This document shows, in pieces, positions 22,292 to 30,167 of a stretch of 64,000 bases of DNA (positions are counted from its first letter, which is position 1; the number at the start of each line of letters is the position of its first letter). Below the pieces are notes generated by a model. It saw only the letters and a program-made list of their open reading frames with translations. It was not told the DNA's origin and made no database searches. The position numbers were made by a program, and so were the translations under genes. This DNA comes from a bacterium HR33 (GTDB lineage: Bacteria > Gemmatimonadota > Gemmatimonadetes > Gemmatimonadales > GWC2-71-9): the NCBI GenBank assembly GCA_002923375.1, contig BEIJ01000001.1, forward strand, positions 1,240,001 through 1,304,000. The letters run 5' to 3'.

Positions 22292-22524
22292 GGGGACAGG
22301 GTTTGCCTGGAACTTTCGGTAATCACGATGCTGCGCTGGCACACGGAGCAATGCAGCACCCAGACTCCCGAGCGCCGGTCTCGCCCCCGGGTGCGGCTCA
22401 TGGAGGTCTCGCAGCTCGGGCACGGGACCTGCTCGATCCCGGACAAAACGGCCCGCCGGATCGCTACGGCTTCGTCGAGGGAATAACCGCCACTGCGCCG
22501 AGGGCCAACCGGGGTATCGGCCAT
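22288..22524 (-). CDS. Small zinc-ribbon-like protein, unknown function
   Basis: A 78-residue protein preceded by a near-perfect ribosome site (AAAGGAGGTG) 5 nt before ATG 22524, one of the best in the window, which supports this as a real gene. The N-terminal half is a short helix-forming segment (YSLDEAVAIRRAVLSG); the second half has CPSCE and, 21 residues later, CSVCQ, a four-Cys arrangement that can hold one zinc. The protein lies on the opposite strand between treY and glgP and overlaps the treY stop by 4 nt. Function is not recognised; a small regulator or adaptor is possible. Confidence 0.75.
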   Translation of the reverse strand: MADTPVGPRRSGGYSLDEAVAIRRAVLSGIEQVPCPSCETSMSRTRGRDRRSGVWVLHCSVCQRSIVITESSRQTLSP

Positions 22525-22594
22525 GGTGCACCTCCTTTCCATGCCGATCCAAATGAAAGTTGCATTAGGCGGAGGTATTGCGCCACCGCTAGTC

Positions 22595-22600
22595 ATTATA
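22595..22600 (-). promoter_or_regulatory. Consensus -10 hexamer upstream of the zinc-ribbon gene
   Basis: Read on the reverse strand this is TATAAT, a perfect -10 element in otherwise GC-rich DNA, about 70 nt upstream of ATG 22524. No good -35 hexamer is seen 16-18 nt upstream, so activation by another factor is possible. Confidence 0.4.
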
Positions 22601-22649
22601 TCTTCTGGTCTCCAAAACTCCCGTTAAACCGGTCTTAAGATTTCCAGCG

Positions 22650-24806
22650 GTGAACGCTCGCCACTCGACCATCGATCTTCCGGAACGAATAGGGGGTCTG
22701 GCCGGACTAGCCACCAATCTTTTCTGGAGCTGGGATCGTGACGCCCGGAGGCTGTTCCGGACAATCGATCCGCAGCTGTGGCACATCACCTGGCACAACC
22801 CGCTGGAACTGCTGCGGCGGGTGTCGCCGGAGCGCCTGGCCGCTCTGGCCCAAGACCCCGGCTTCTTGGAGCTATACGACCGGGTTATGGAACGGCTCGA
22901 CGCGCTGGACTCGGGCGCAGGCAGCTGGTTCAGCTCCCGCTACCCGGACCTCGCCGGCCGGTCCGTCGCCTACTTCTGCGCGGAGTTTGCCTTTCATAAC
23001 TCGGTACCCATCTACTCGGGAGGCCTGGGGGTGCTCGCCGGGGACCACTGCAAGGCGGCTTCGGATCTGGGAGTGCCGCTGGTGGCTGTGGGATTGCTCT
23101 ATACTCGAGGCTATTTCGACCAGCTAGTAGACGTGGAGGGCAGGCAGCACGACGTGGACGAGGTCTTGGAGCGGGGTATTACGCCGCTCACGCCGGTCTT
23201 GTCCGAGAACGGAGATCCGTTCTTGACCAAGGTCTGGCTGTGCGGCAGGTGGGTGCACGTGGGGGTCTGGAAGCTGGCCGTAGGAAGGGCGGCCGTTCAC
23301 CTGCTGGATACCGATCTGGAGATCAATCATCCCGAGGACCGGCAGCTTTCCCACCGGCTCTATGCCAGCGGCGCCGACGTGAGATTGAGGCAGGAGTGGG
23401 TCTTGGGCGTGGCCGGGGTCAGAGTGCTGCGGGCCCTGGGCGTGGCCCCCGATGTGTGGCATGCCAACGAGGGCCATGCCGGCTTCATGCTGATCGAGAG
23501 ATTGCGGGAACTGGTGGCCGGGGGTGCCAGCTTCGAGCAGGCGGTGGATAAGGTTCGGGCCAGCAGCCTCTTTACCACCCATACGCCGGTTCCGGCAGGG
23601 CACGACGTTTTCGCCCACCAAGATCTCGACCGCTGCGTGGGAGGGGTGTGGGAAGAGTTGGGGATCAGTCGCGAGCGGTTTTTGGCTCTGGGCCGGCCGC
23701 CGGGAGAAGACGGCAACCGGTTCCACATGACCACCATGGTTTTACGGCTCTGCGGCCGGGTGAACGGCGTGAGCCTGAAACATCGGGACGTAAGTCGTTC
23801 CCTGTGGCGAGGTCTGTGGCCGGGGCGCGAGCCGTCCGAGGTGCCCATCGGTTACGTGACCAACGGGGTGCACGTGGCAAGCTGGATGGCATATCCCATA
23901 AAGCTCCTCCTGGACCGGCACTTGGGTGCGGGTTGGGAAGAGGAGCTGGAGGACCCCGAACTGATAGGCCGGATTGCGGAACTCGACGATGCCGCTCTTT
24001 GGGAGGTTCACCTTCAGCTCAAGGTGCAGCTTTTGGATTTTGTCCGGGAGGATGCCGCGCGGCGCTGGAGGCACCACTGGAACGCCGATGCGAGACATCT
24101 CGCGGGCGGCGGAGCTCTCCTGCATTCCCGGCCTCTAACCATAGGTTTCGCTCGCCGTTTCACGTCGTACAAGCGCGCTGATTTGATCTTCAGGGACGCG
24201 GAACGGCTCCGCCGCATTTTGGTCGATCCGGTCAGGCCAGTGCAGATCATTTTTGCCGGGAAGGCCCACCCCGCAGACGAGCCCGGCAAAGCGATCCTAC
24301 AACGCGTCTACAGGTACGCTCGCGACCCGGCGTTCGAGGGGCGGATCGCGTTTTTGGAAGACTACGAATTGCATCTGGCGCACCGGCTGGTGCAGGGAGT
24401 GGACCTCTGGCTCAACCTTCCCCGCCCGCCCATGGAAGCTTGCGGCACCAGCGGAATGAAGGCGGCCTTGAACGGAGTGCCTCAGATCAGTACCGCCGAC
24501 GGGTGGTGGGCTGAAGGATACGACGGTTCCAACGGGTGGCTCATCGCGGATCCGCCGGACGGGGGCGACCTGGACGCGGCTCACGCCGAACAGTTGTACC
24601 GCCTTTTGGAGAACCAGGTGGTGCCCGAGTTTTACGACCTCGATCATGCGGGAATACCGGCGACATGGGTACGGCGAATGAAGCGCGCCATGCAAAGAGC
24701 TTTGGAGCGTTTCACGGCGCGCCGAATGGTGAGGGAATACGTGGAGCGCTACTACGCTCCGGCGATGCGATGCGAGCCCCTCGAAGACCCCCCTCCCTCC
24801 GGCTAG
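22650..24806 (+). CDS. glgP: Alpha-glucan phosphorylase, short form
   Basis: A 718-residue GT35 enzyme that releases glucose 1-phosphate from alpha-1,4-glucan. It belongs to the shorter phosphorylase group found in many bacteria and archaea rather than the 800-residue E. coli type. Motifs include FWSWDRDARRLF near residue 30, AYFCAEFAFHNSVPIYSGGLG near 107 with GDHCKAASDLG, DVWHANEGHAGF, TTHTPVPAGHDVF, VTNGVHVASW and the pyridoxal-phosphate Lys K604 in GTSGMKAALNGVP. The GTG start lacks a Shine-Dalgarno; TAAGAT at 22636-22641 ends 8 nt before it, as in a leaderless gene. It completes the glucan gene set but has its own transcription unit. Confidence 0.94.
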   Translation: MNARHSTIDLPERIGGLAGLATNLFWSWDRDARRLFRTIDPQLWHITWHNPLELLRRVSPERLAALAQDPGFLELYDRVMERLDALDSGAGSWFSSRYPDLAGRSVAYFCAEFAFHNSVPIYSGGLGVLAGDHCKAASDLGVPLVAVGLLYTRGYFDQLVDVEGRQHDVDEVLERGITPLTPVLSENGDPFLTKVWLCGRWVHVGVWKLAVGRAAVHLLDTDLEINHPEDRQLSHRLYASGADVRLRQEWVLGVAGVRVLRALGVAPDVWHANEGHAGFMLIERLRELVAGGASFEQAVDKVRASSLFTTHTPVPAGHDVFAHQDLDRCVGGVWEELGISRERFLALGRPPGEDGNRFHMTTMVLRLCGRVNGVSLKHRDVSRSLWRGLWPGREPSEVPIGYVTNGVHVASWMAYPIKLLLDRHLGAGWEEELEDPELIGRIAELDDAALWEVHLQLKVQLLDFVREDAARRWRHHWNADARHLAGGGALLHSRPLTIGFARRFTSYKRADLIFRDAERLRRILVDPVRPVQIIFAGKAHPADEPGKAILQRVYRYARDPAFEGRIAFLEDYELHLAHRLVQGVDLWLNLPRPPMEACGTSGMKAALNGVPQISTADGWWAEGYDGSNGWLIADPPDGGDLDAAHAEQLYRLLENQVVPEFYDLDHAGIPATWVRRMKRAMQRALERFTARRMVREYVERYYAPAMRCEPLEDPPPSG

Positions 24807-25213
24807 CCGCCGCCGAGGCGGCGGGTTTCCCGTTCGATCGCGCGGCGTTCTTTCTTGGTGGGCCGGCCTTTGCCTTTGTAGACTGGCAGCGGTTCCGCCC
24901 TCATCAGCGCCTTCAGGTTCTGCCGCTCCCAGACCGATTCGGGAGTTTCCTCGTACAAGGTACGGGCCTCCGAAGCCGGCCCCCTCTTCTCGGACAACCC
25001 GCGGACGATCACCACGAATTCATAGGGACCCTTTTTTACTCGTATCTCGTCTCCCGGCGTTACTTCCTTCGACCTTTTCGCCCGCTCCCCGTTGAGTTTT
25101 ACCTTACCGCCGTCTATGGCCCGGGCCGCCAAAGCGCGGGTTTTGAAGAAGCGGGCCGCCCACAGCCAGGTGTCCAGCCTGACCGATTTTTGGGTTTCGG
25201 CCTGCTCTCCCAT
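24803..25213 (-). CDS. S4-domain RNA-binding protein, Hsp15-like
   Basis: A 136-residue protein whose first 70 residues form an S4 fold: VRLDTWLWAARFFKTRALA, then IDGGKVKLNGERAK and VTPGDEIRVKKG. The basic C-terminus (KGKGRPTKKERRAIERETRR) is typical of the Hsp15/HslR group, which binds the 50S subunit carrying a stalled nascent chain. Start ATG 25213 gives the usual length. The stop overlaps that of glgP by 4 nt on opposite strands, and the gene lies 23 nt from the end of the upstream amidohydrolase gene, so the two are probably in one transcription unit. Confidence 0.87.
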   Translation of the reverse strand: MGEQAETQKSVRLDTWLWAARFFKTRALAARAIDGGKVKLNGERAKRSKEVTPGDEIRVKKGPYEFVVIVRGLSEKRGPASEARTLYEETPESVWERQNLKALMRAEPLPVYKGKGRPTKKERRAIERETRRLGGG

Positions 25214-25236
25214 CTGCCGTTCCCGTGGCGACCCGG

Positions 25237-26610
25237 TCACTCCGGCTCCTGAGAGGCATAAGCGCTGGCGATCTGGGCGAGGCGTTGCTCGATCGCCTCC
25301 CGCGAAAGCCACCGCCCCCGGATCATAACGCCGGCGCGGCGGTGTACGTTCGCGATATTTTCCAGCGGGTTGGCGTCCAGAAGCAGCAAATCAGCTCGCT
25401 TGCCCACCTCGATCGTTCCCTGCCGGTCGGCAGCGCCTAAAAAGACCGCCACGTTCCGGGTAGCCGTCTCCAGAGCCTGGTAGGGGGTTAGCCCGGCCGC
25501 CACCACGGCTTCCAGCTCCCTCAATGCCGAAAAGCCCGGTACGTTCCACCACTGAGGCGCATCGGAACCTAGCAGTAGTCCCGCACCGGCGTCGTGCAGC
25601 GCCTTTAGCAATTTTCGCCTCAGCTCGATGAAGCGCCGGCGCGCCTGGGCGGTGGTCTGCCGGTGCAAGTTGCGCTTTTGCTCCATCGAGCGCTCCAAGA
25701 ACTGGCGGGGCATGTAGCGATAATCTTGGCGCAAAGCCAGCGACTCGGGCGGCGTTTCGCTCGCCAAGTTTTCCATGAGGGTCTGGGTGGGTACGTTCCA
25801 TACCCCCGCCTCGCGCGTTGCTCGTGCGATGGCGGAGATTTTGCTCTCGTCCACGTAATCCACCAGCCCGATTCCGAAAAAGCCGCCGGCTTCCTCCACG
25901 TTCACCGGAGCCCCGTCGGCTACTATCGCGTGCATGTAGCCGTCGAGGTGGTCGATCGACCAATATCCCGCAGCCAAAGCCCGCCGGACTCCGACCGCGG
26001 TGGGAACGTGCCCGGCGAACTTTATCCCCACTTCGTCGGCCGCCCGGTCCAGCGCCTCGAAACTCTCCAGGCTGAGGCCGGGGTGAATCTTTACGAAGTC
26101 GTAGCCGAACGCCTTCTGCGCCCGGACCAAAGAATCCGCCTGGGCGGGGGTCCGTACCGAGTTGCCGCTGGCCGAGGGCCCCGAGGTCCACAGCCTGGGC
26201 CCGACTATCTCGCCGGCTTCGATCCTCCGGCGCAGTTCGAGATGCGACGGATGGCCGAGCATGCTGCGCGCGGTGGTCACTCCGTTGGCCACGTACAGGA
26301 AAAGCACCCTCTCGGTGTACTCTGGGTCCTGCTCCGGGACCGGTATGTGGGCGTGCATCTCGGCCAAGCCCGGAAGGAGATACTTCCCGGTGCCCTCTAT
26401 CCGCAGCGCTCCCTGGGGAATCGGTGTGCTGCCGGCGGGCCCCAGGGCAACGATGTTCCCGTCCCGGACCACCACCGTCTGATTCTGCAGCACCCGCTCG
26501 CGGTCCATGGGTATTACGTTTACGCCCACGAAGGCGCTCGCCTGTTGTGCGGCTGCGCCGGGTACGTACAGTAGGAAAAAGACCAGCGAGCTGAACTCAG
26601 TGCGCCTCAT
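25237..26610 (-). CDS. Secreted amidohydrolase-family metallohydrolase
   Basis: A 457-residue protein with a signal peptide (residues 1-22, ending AAAQQ). The amidohydrolase (imidazolonepropionase/prolidase-like) fold is shown by LPGLAEMHAHIP with the HxH metal pair, FVKIHPGLS with a candidate metal-bridging Lys, FAGHVP and SIDHLDGYMHA His ligands, and LLLGSDAPQWW with the catalytic Asp. The C-terminus has the family ending TIEVGKRADLLLLDANPLENI. Such exported members often act as dipeptidases or on small cyclic amides; the substrate here is unknown. It overlaps the upstream small membrane protein by 14 nt. Confidence 0.87.
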   Translation of the reverse strand: MRRTEFSSLVFFLLYVPGAAAQQASAFVGVNVIPMDRERVLQNQTVVVRDGNIVALGPAGSTPIPQGALRIEGTGKYLLPGLAEMHAHIPVPEQDPEYTERVLFLYVANGVTTARSMLGHPSHLELRRRIEAGEIVGPRLWTSGPSASGNSVRTPAQADSLVRAQKAFGYDFVKIHPGLSLESFEALDRAADEVGIKFAGHVPTAVGVRRALAAGYWSIDHLDGYMHAIVADGAPVNVEEAGGFFGIGLVDYVDESKISAIARATREAGVWNVPTQTLMENLASETPPESLALRQDYRYMPRQFLERSMEQKRNLHRQTTAQARRRFIELRRKLLKALHDAGAGLLLGSDAPQWWNVPGFSALRELEAVVAAGLTPYQALETATRNVAVFLGAADRQGTIEVGKRADLLLLDANPLENIANVHRRAGVMIRGRWLSREAIEQRLAQIASAYASQEPE

Positions 26611-26899
26611 GTTGTTTTCTCCGCACCTTTACGCCGAGCAGCCCGAACCCGGCCCGAGAGATGATGGGTAGCAGGAGAGCGGAGACGATGGTCGGCAGCA
26701 CCAGATCTCCGAGAACCGGAGCTATTCCACCCAGGAGAAGCCCCAACACTCTCCATGCCGCAACGAACAGCACGAACGTGGCCAGCAAACCGAGAACTTG
26801 TCTCAGCCCGTTCCCTCCTTCCACGTCCACCGCCATCCCGCCGAGGTAGATTGCCGCCGCCAGCCAGAAGAAACAGACAGGGATCAGCCACTCGAGCAT
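26597..26899 (-). CDS. Small integral membrane protein, unknown function
   Basis: A 100-residue protein with three or four hydrophobic helices (about 1-22, 34-58, 62-88) and a short basic C-terminus (KVRRKQHEAH). A ribosome site (AAAGGAG) lies upstream of ATG 26899. I do not recognise a family. It overlaps the signal-peptide start of the amidohydrolase by 14 nt and so is probably co-translated with it; the amidohydrolase is the only functional clue. Confidence 0.65.
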   Translation of the reverse strand: MLEWLIPVCFFWLAAAIYLGGMAVDVEGGNGLRQVLGLLATFVLFVAAWRVLGLLLGGIAPVLGDLVLPTIVSALLLPIISRAGFGLLGVKVRRKQHEAH

Positions 26900-27000
26900 A
26901 GGGCGCAGTCTCCTTTCCTTGGCCGCTTGCAGGGTTTACAAGGAAATCTTACCGCCCGGGCCGCGGGGGAGCCAGATCCGGGGCGCGGCTTGGATCTCAG

Positions 27001-27030
27001 TTGACGCCGCTCGGACGGCGGATAGGTTAT
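27001..27030 (+). promoter_or_regulatory. Candidate promoter of the lipoprotein gene
   Basis: TTGACG at 27001-27006 matches the -35 seen upstream of the cold-shock gene and the TonB-type receptor. A weaker -10 (TAGGTT at 27023 with 16-nt spacing, or GGTTAT at 27025 with 18) follows and overlaps an inverted repeat. Confidence 0.4.
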
Positions 27031-27052
27031 ATGCCGTTTCCCCGATAACCTA
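27023..27052. repeat. Perfect 8-bp inverted repeat over the promoter/leader
   Basis: TAGGTTAT (27023-27030) and its exact complement ATAACCTA (27045-27052) are separated by 14 nt. The left arm overlaps the likely -10 region and the right arm ends 19 nt before the start codon, so it could be a repressor operator or an RNA hairpin in the leader. Confidence 0.45.
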
Positions 27053-27070
27053 CAGACCGGAGGAATGCAC

Positions 27071-27592
27071 ATGCGATGGTACAGAGTGCCCTCGGTCCTG
27101 GCGGTTCTCACGCTCTTCGCATGCGCCCCGAGCGATGAGGTGTCGCCCGCCGAGCAGGCAGTTGAAGAGCAGGTGATCAGGGACCTTATTCTGGCGTGGG
27201 AGAGAGGCGTCAACAGCCTCAAGTGGGATTCGGTCACCATGTTCTACCACAAGTCGCCGGACATGGTGGCGATCTGGTCGGACGGTCGCCGCACCGAGGG
27301 CTGGGAAGCGGAGTCCACCGCGACGGCGGAATTCCTGGCCCGGACCACCGCGTTGAACTTCGACGTTCAGGAGCCGTCCACCCAGGTGCTGAGCCGGCGA
27401 GTTGCCCTGACCACGTTCCGCCACGCGATCGACCTGACGGACAGTCTCACCGGACGGCAGTTGTTCTCGGGCTACGGTACCCTGGTTTGGATCAAGGACC
27501 CGACCGACAATCGCTGGAAGATTCACGCCCGGCAGATCTCGCGTAATCCGCCGCCAGCCCAGCCGGCCCGCACGCCTGCGCGGCGGCGGTAA
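27071..27592 (+). CDS. Lipoprotein with NTF2/SnoaL-like domain
   Basis: Predicted 173 residues. ATG 27071 is chosen over ATG 27065 because GGAGG at 27059-27063 is 7 nt away, a normal spacing, whereas 27065 would be too close. The first 18 residues end in a lipobox (LTLFAC). The rest, with VEEQVIRDLILAWERGVNSLKWDSVTMFY, a DMVAIWSDG strand and a final WKIHARQIS, has the layout of SnoaL-like/DUF4440 domains of the NTF2 fold, which act as small ligand-binding or lyase folds. The C-terminus is Pro/Arg-rich. No catalytic assignment is possible. Confidence 0.75.
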   Translation: MRWYRVPSVLAVLTLFACAPSDEVSPAEQAVEEQVIRDLILAWERGVNSLKWDSVTMFYHKSPDMVAIWSDGRRTEGWEAESTATAEFLARTTALNFDVQEPSTQVLSRRVALTTFRHAIDLTDSLTGRQLFSGYGTLVWIKDPTDNRWKIHARQISRNPPPAQPARTPARRR

Positions 27593-27609
27593 GGCCAAAG
27601 TATTGCCGG

Positions 27610-27645
27610 GGCTCGGGAGGGGTTCCCTCGTCTCCCTCCCGAGCC
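27610..27645. terminator. Bidirectional terminator hairpin
   Basis: A perfect 12-bp stem, GGCTCGGGAGGG (27610-27621) with CCCTCCCGAGCC (27634-27645), and a 12-nt loop. It lies between the convergent lipoprotein and argJ genes. No long T run follows on either side, but stem and position support termination. Confidence 0.65.
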
Positions 27646-27649
27646 GTCT

Positions 27650-28903
27650 TCAGGTACGGTAGCGGGCGTTTATCCGTACGTACTCCTCGGACAGATCGCA
27701 GGTCCACACCGTCGCTTCGGCTCCGCCCATGCCCAGGTCGAGCCGAAGGGCGAGCTCTTGGGCTTCGAACAGCGGTTTGAGCATTCGCTCGTCCACTTCC
27801 GCCGCGGCGCCGTTCTGAGCCAGGGTGATCCATTGCTCCGATCCGGGGTTTTCCCTGGACGCGGCACGCACCGAGAGGTGCAGCCGTTCGGGAACGATCT
27901 GAAAGCCCGCCGCCCCAGCCGCGGCCAGAATCCTTCCCCAGTTGGGATCCCCGCCGGCCAAGGCGGTCTTGACCAGCGCGCTCCGGGCAATTGCCCGGCC
28001 GATCTCCCGGGCCATCACTTCGGTCGGCGCGCCGGTCACCGTAAGCTCCACGAACCGCGTCGCCCCTTCGCCGTCTTTGACGATCATCAAGGCCAGCTCC
28101 CGCGCCACGGAAAAGACCGCTTCCTCGAACTGCCGCCAGCCCTCGAGATCCCTTCCCACGGCCACCTCGCTCGAACCGTTGGCCAGGATGAGCACCGTGT
28201 CGTTGGTGCTGGTGTCGCCGTCTATGGTGATGGCATTGAAAGTTCGGTCCACCGCCCGGCGCAGCAGATCCTGGAGCTGGGCTACCTCCACCACCGCGTC
28301 GGTAGTGATCACCGCCAGCATCGTGGCCAGGTTCGGATGCACCATGCCAGCTCCCTTGGCCATCCCGCCCACGGTCACACTCCTGCCGTTGACCGTGAAA
28401 CGCGCGCACAAGGATTTGGGTTTGGTGTCGGTGGTCATGATGGCCCGGGCAACCGCCCGGCCGCCTTCTTCCCGGTCGAGGCGCTTCGAGGCGCGCTCGA
28501 TACCCTTTTCGATCAGATCCAGGGGCAACTGGACGCCGATGACTCCGGTCGAGAGAACCAGCATGCTGCGAGCCGGCAACCCCAATGCCTGCTCGGCAGC
28601 CCGGGCCATCGCCTCGGCAGCCTTGAGGCCCGGCTCCCCGGTACAGGCGTTGGCCACCTTGGAGTTCATCACCACCCCGCGGATGCGGCCCGGGCGCTCG
28701 TGCAGTAACGCCTCGTCGTAGATCACCGGTGCCGCCCGCACCCGGTTCTGGGTGAAGACCCCAGCCGCGCTGCAAGTGGTCTGGCTTACCAGCAGGCCCA
28801 GGTCAAGCTCGCCCCGCGGCTTGAGACCTGCGTTCACCGCAGCGGCGGCGAACCCCAGCGGACTGGTAACCCCGCCCTCGAAAGACAACTCCACGCCGCT
28901 CAC
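27650..28903 (-). CDS. argJ: Bifunctional glutamate N-acetyltransferase/ornithine acetyltransferase
   Basis: A 417-residue ArgJ, which transfers acetyl groups from N-acetylornithine to glutamate in the cyclic arginine pathway, and in bifunctional forms uses acetyl-CoA. Visible motifs are VNSKVANACTGEPG, SMLVLSTGVIGVQLP, the autoprocessing region KGAGMVHPNLATMLAVITTDA in which cleavage before the Thr of ATML produces the two subunits, and TIDGDTSTNDT. The C-terminus has the conserved EYVRINARYRT. GTG 28903 is preferred because a promoter with TTGCCG and TAGCTT ends 7 nt before it. A longer ATG option at 28987 would overlap the divergent promoter. Confidence 0.93.
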   Translation of the reverse strand: MSGVELSFEGGVTSPLGFAAAAVNAGLKPRGELDLGLLVSQTTCSAAGVFTQNRVRAAPVIYDEALLHERPGRIRGVVMNSKVANACTGEPGLKAAEAMARAAEQALGLPARSMLVLSTGVIGVQLPLDLIEKGIERASKRLDREEGGRAVARAIMTTDTKPKSLCARFTVNGRSVTVGGMAKGAGMVHPNLATMLAVITTDAVVEVAQLQDLLRRAVDRTFNAITIDGDTSTNDTVLILANGSSEVAVGRDLEGWRQFEEAVFSVARELALMIVKDGEGATRFVELTVTGAPTEVMAREIGRAIARSALVKTALAGGDPNWGRILAAAGAAGFQIVPERLHLSVRAASRENPGSEQWITLAQNGAAAEVDERMLKPLFEAQELALRLDLGMGGAEATVWTCDLSEEYVRINARYRT

Positions 28904-28910
28904 GGGGCCC

Positions 28911-28939
28911 AAGCTAGCCGCTCGCCAAATCGGCGGCAA
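28911..28939 (-). promoter_or_regulatory. Promoter of argJ
   Basis: On the reverse strand TTGCCG (28939-28934) and TAGCTT (28916-28911) are 17 nt apart, and the -10 ends 7 nt before GTG 28903. This would give a leaderless argJ message. The -35 is only 4 nt from the -35 of the divergent TPR gene. Confidence 0.5.
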
Positions 28940-28943
28940 CGGC

Positions 28944-28972
28944 TTGTTTTCGAAGCCGGATGGTTTTATTGT
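28944..28972 (+). promoter_or_regulatory. Promoter of the TPR gene
   Basis: TTGTTT (28944-28949) and TATTGT (28967-28972) are 17 nt apart in a locally AT-rich patch. The expected transcript would start about 23 nt before ATG 29002, leaving room for the AAGCGGAGA ribosome site. Confidence 0.5.
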
Positions 28973-29001
28973 TGCGCGACTCTCCAAGCGGAGACCGGCC
29001 G

Positions 29002-30117
29002 ATGTCCGATGCGTTTCCCAGTTCCGAGGACTACAGCGACAGAGCCCATCAACTTTACAACGAAGGCGCCTACGACGAAGCCGTAGAACTACTGCGAGAA
29101 GCGTTGGAGATCTACCCGCTGGCGGCGGAGCTGCACGTGGGAATGGGATACGCCCGCTTGGCCCGGGAAGAATACGCCTGGGCTCGCTTGAGCTTCGAGA
29201 AAGCTCTGGGCTTGCATCCCACCCACGAGGACGCCTTGGCTGGCTTGGGTGAGACGCTCCTCAAACTCGGCCGCCGGGCCGAGGCCTTGTCCTGCTTCGA
29301 GCGGGTGCTGAACCTCGGTTTTGGAGAAGACCACGACCTGGTGCTTCAAATGGGCCGGGCGCTGTTCCGGGAGCAGATGTTCCAGCACGCGCGGGGATTC
29401 TTCGAGATCGCGGCCAACAACCGGCCGGATTCCGCCGAAGCCGCCGCGTGCCTGGGATACGCCATGCATCGTAGCGGCGAGGAAGAATCCGCCTTGTACT
29501 GGCTCCGCCGCGCCCTGGACCTGGACCCCGGCTACTCCGAGGCCCGCATCTACCTCGCCAACCTGCTGTACGACCGCGGCGAGTACGAGGCCTCTCTGGT
29601 GCACTTCGAGCAAACCGATCCCCAAGACCACACCGACGAGCTCGGGATTTGGCGGGTCATGGAACTAAAAAGAACCCTCTACCAGCTTCCCCCGGACGAC
29701 CCCGAGCTGGTCCCCTGGGAGCAGCGGCTCAACGAGCTGGACGCGGAAATGGACGAGGTGGAGCGGCTGCTCTCGTCGGTGGAGGCGACACAGGCCGACG
29801 GCTCGGTGCGGGACCCCAACCAATTGGAGCTGTTCGGCACACTGCTGGTGGAACTCGAGGGGATGAGGCGGCGCTCCAGCACCGAGATACACCGAGTGCT
29901 CACCGCCGCCGGCGTATCCTATACCGGCACCTGGGAAGAGATCGTCCTTCAAATGAAGATGGACGACCGGGAATGGTCCGGCGTTTCCCTCAGCGACTAC
30001 ATGGAACAGGTCTCCCGCCGAAGCCGGATGCAGACCGGGATAGTGATTCCGGCGACCGACGCCGAGAGCTTCGTTCGGGGGAGCGCCGCCGCCGGGCTGC
30101 TGAAGATCATCAAGTAA
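29002..30117 (+). CDS. Tetratricopeptide-repeat protein
   Basis: A 371-residue soluble protein whose residues about 10-210 are a run of TPR units (for example AHQLYNEGAYDEAVELLREALEIYP, then AYARLAREEYAWARLSFEKALGLHP-like and LRRALDLDPGYSEARIYLANLLYDRGEY). Residues 230-371 form a charged helical domain (ELDAEMDEVERLL) followed by an alpha/beta tail ending GLLKIIK, which I do not recognise. There is no signal peptide. TPRs scaffold protein contacts; the partner is unknown. It lies upstream of the M16 protease on the same strand with a 50-nt gap. Confidence 0.8.
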   Translation: MSDAFPSSEDYSDRAHQLYNEGAYDEAVELLREALEIYPLAAELHVGMGYARLAREEYAWARLSFEKALGLHPTHEDALAGLGETLLKLGRRAEALSCFERVLNLGFGEDHDLVLQMGRALFREQMFQHARGFFEIAANNRPDSAEAAACLGYAMHRSGEEESALYWLRRALDLDPGYSEARIYLANLLYDRGEYEASLVHFEQTDPQDHTDELGIWRVMELKRTLYQLPPDDPELVPWEQRLNELDAEMDEVERLLSSVEATQADGSVRDPNQLELFGTLLVELEGMRRRSSTEIHRVLTAAGVSYTGTWEEIVLQMKMDDREWSGVSLSDYMEQVSRRSRMQTGIVIPATDAESFVRGSAAAGLLKIIK

Positions 30118-30167
30118 TCGCCTCTTCCCGCGGCCCGGCTCGCCAGTCGCCGGGCCGCCCCGTGAGC

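Noticed and set aside
29649-30161. 5' extension of the M16 protease frame through the TPR gene
   Set aside because: The translation there is low-complexity and overlaps the end of a good TPR protein; the M16 fold begins after ATG 30168.
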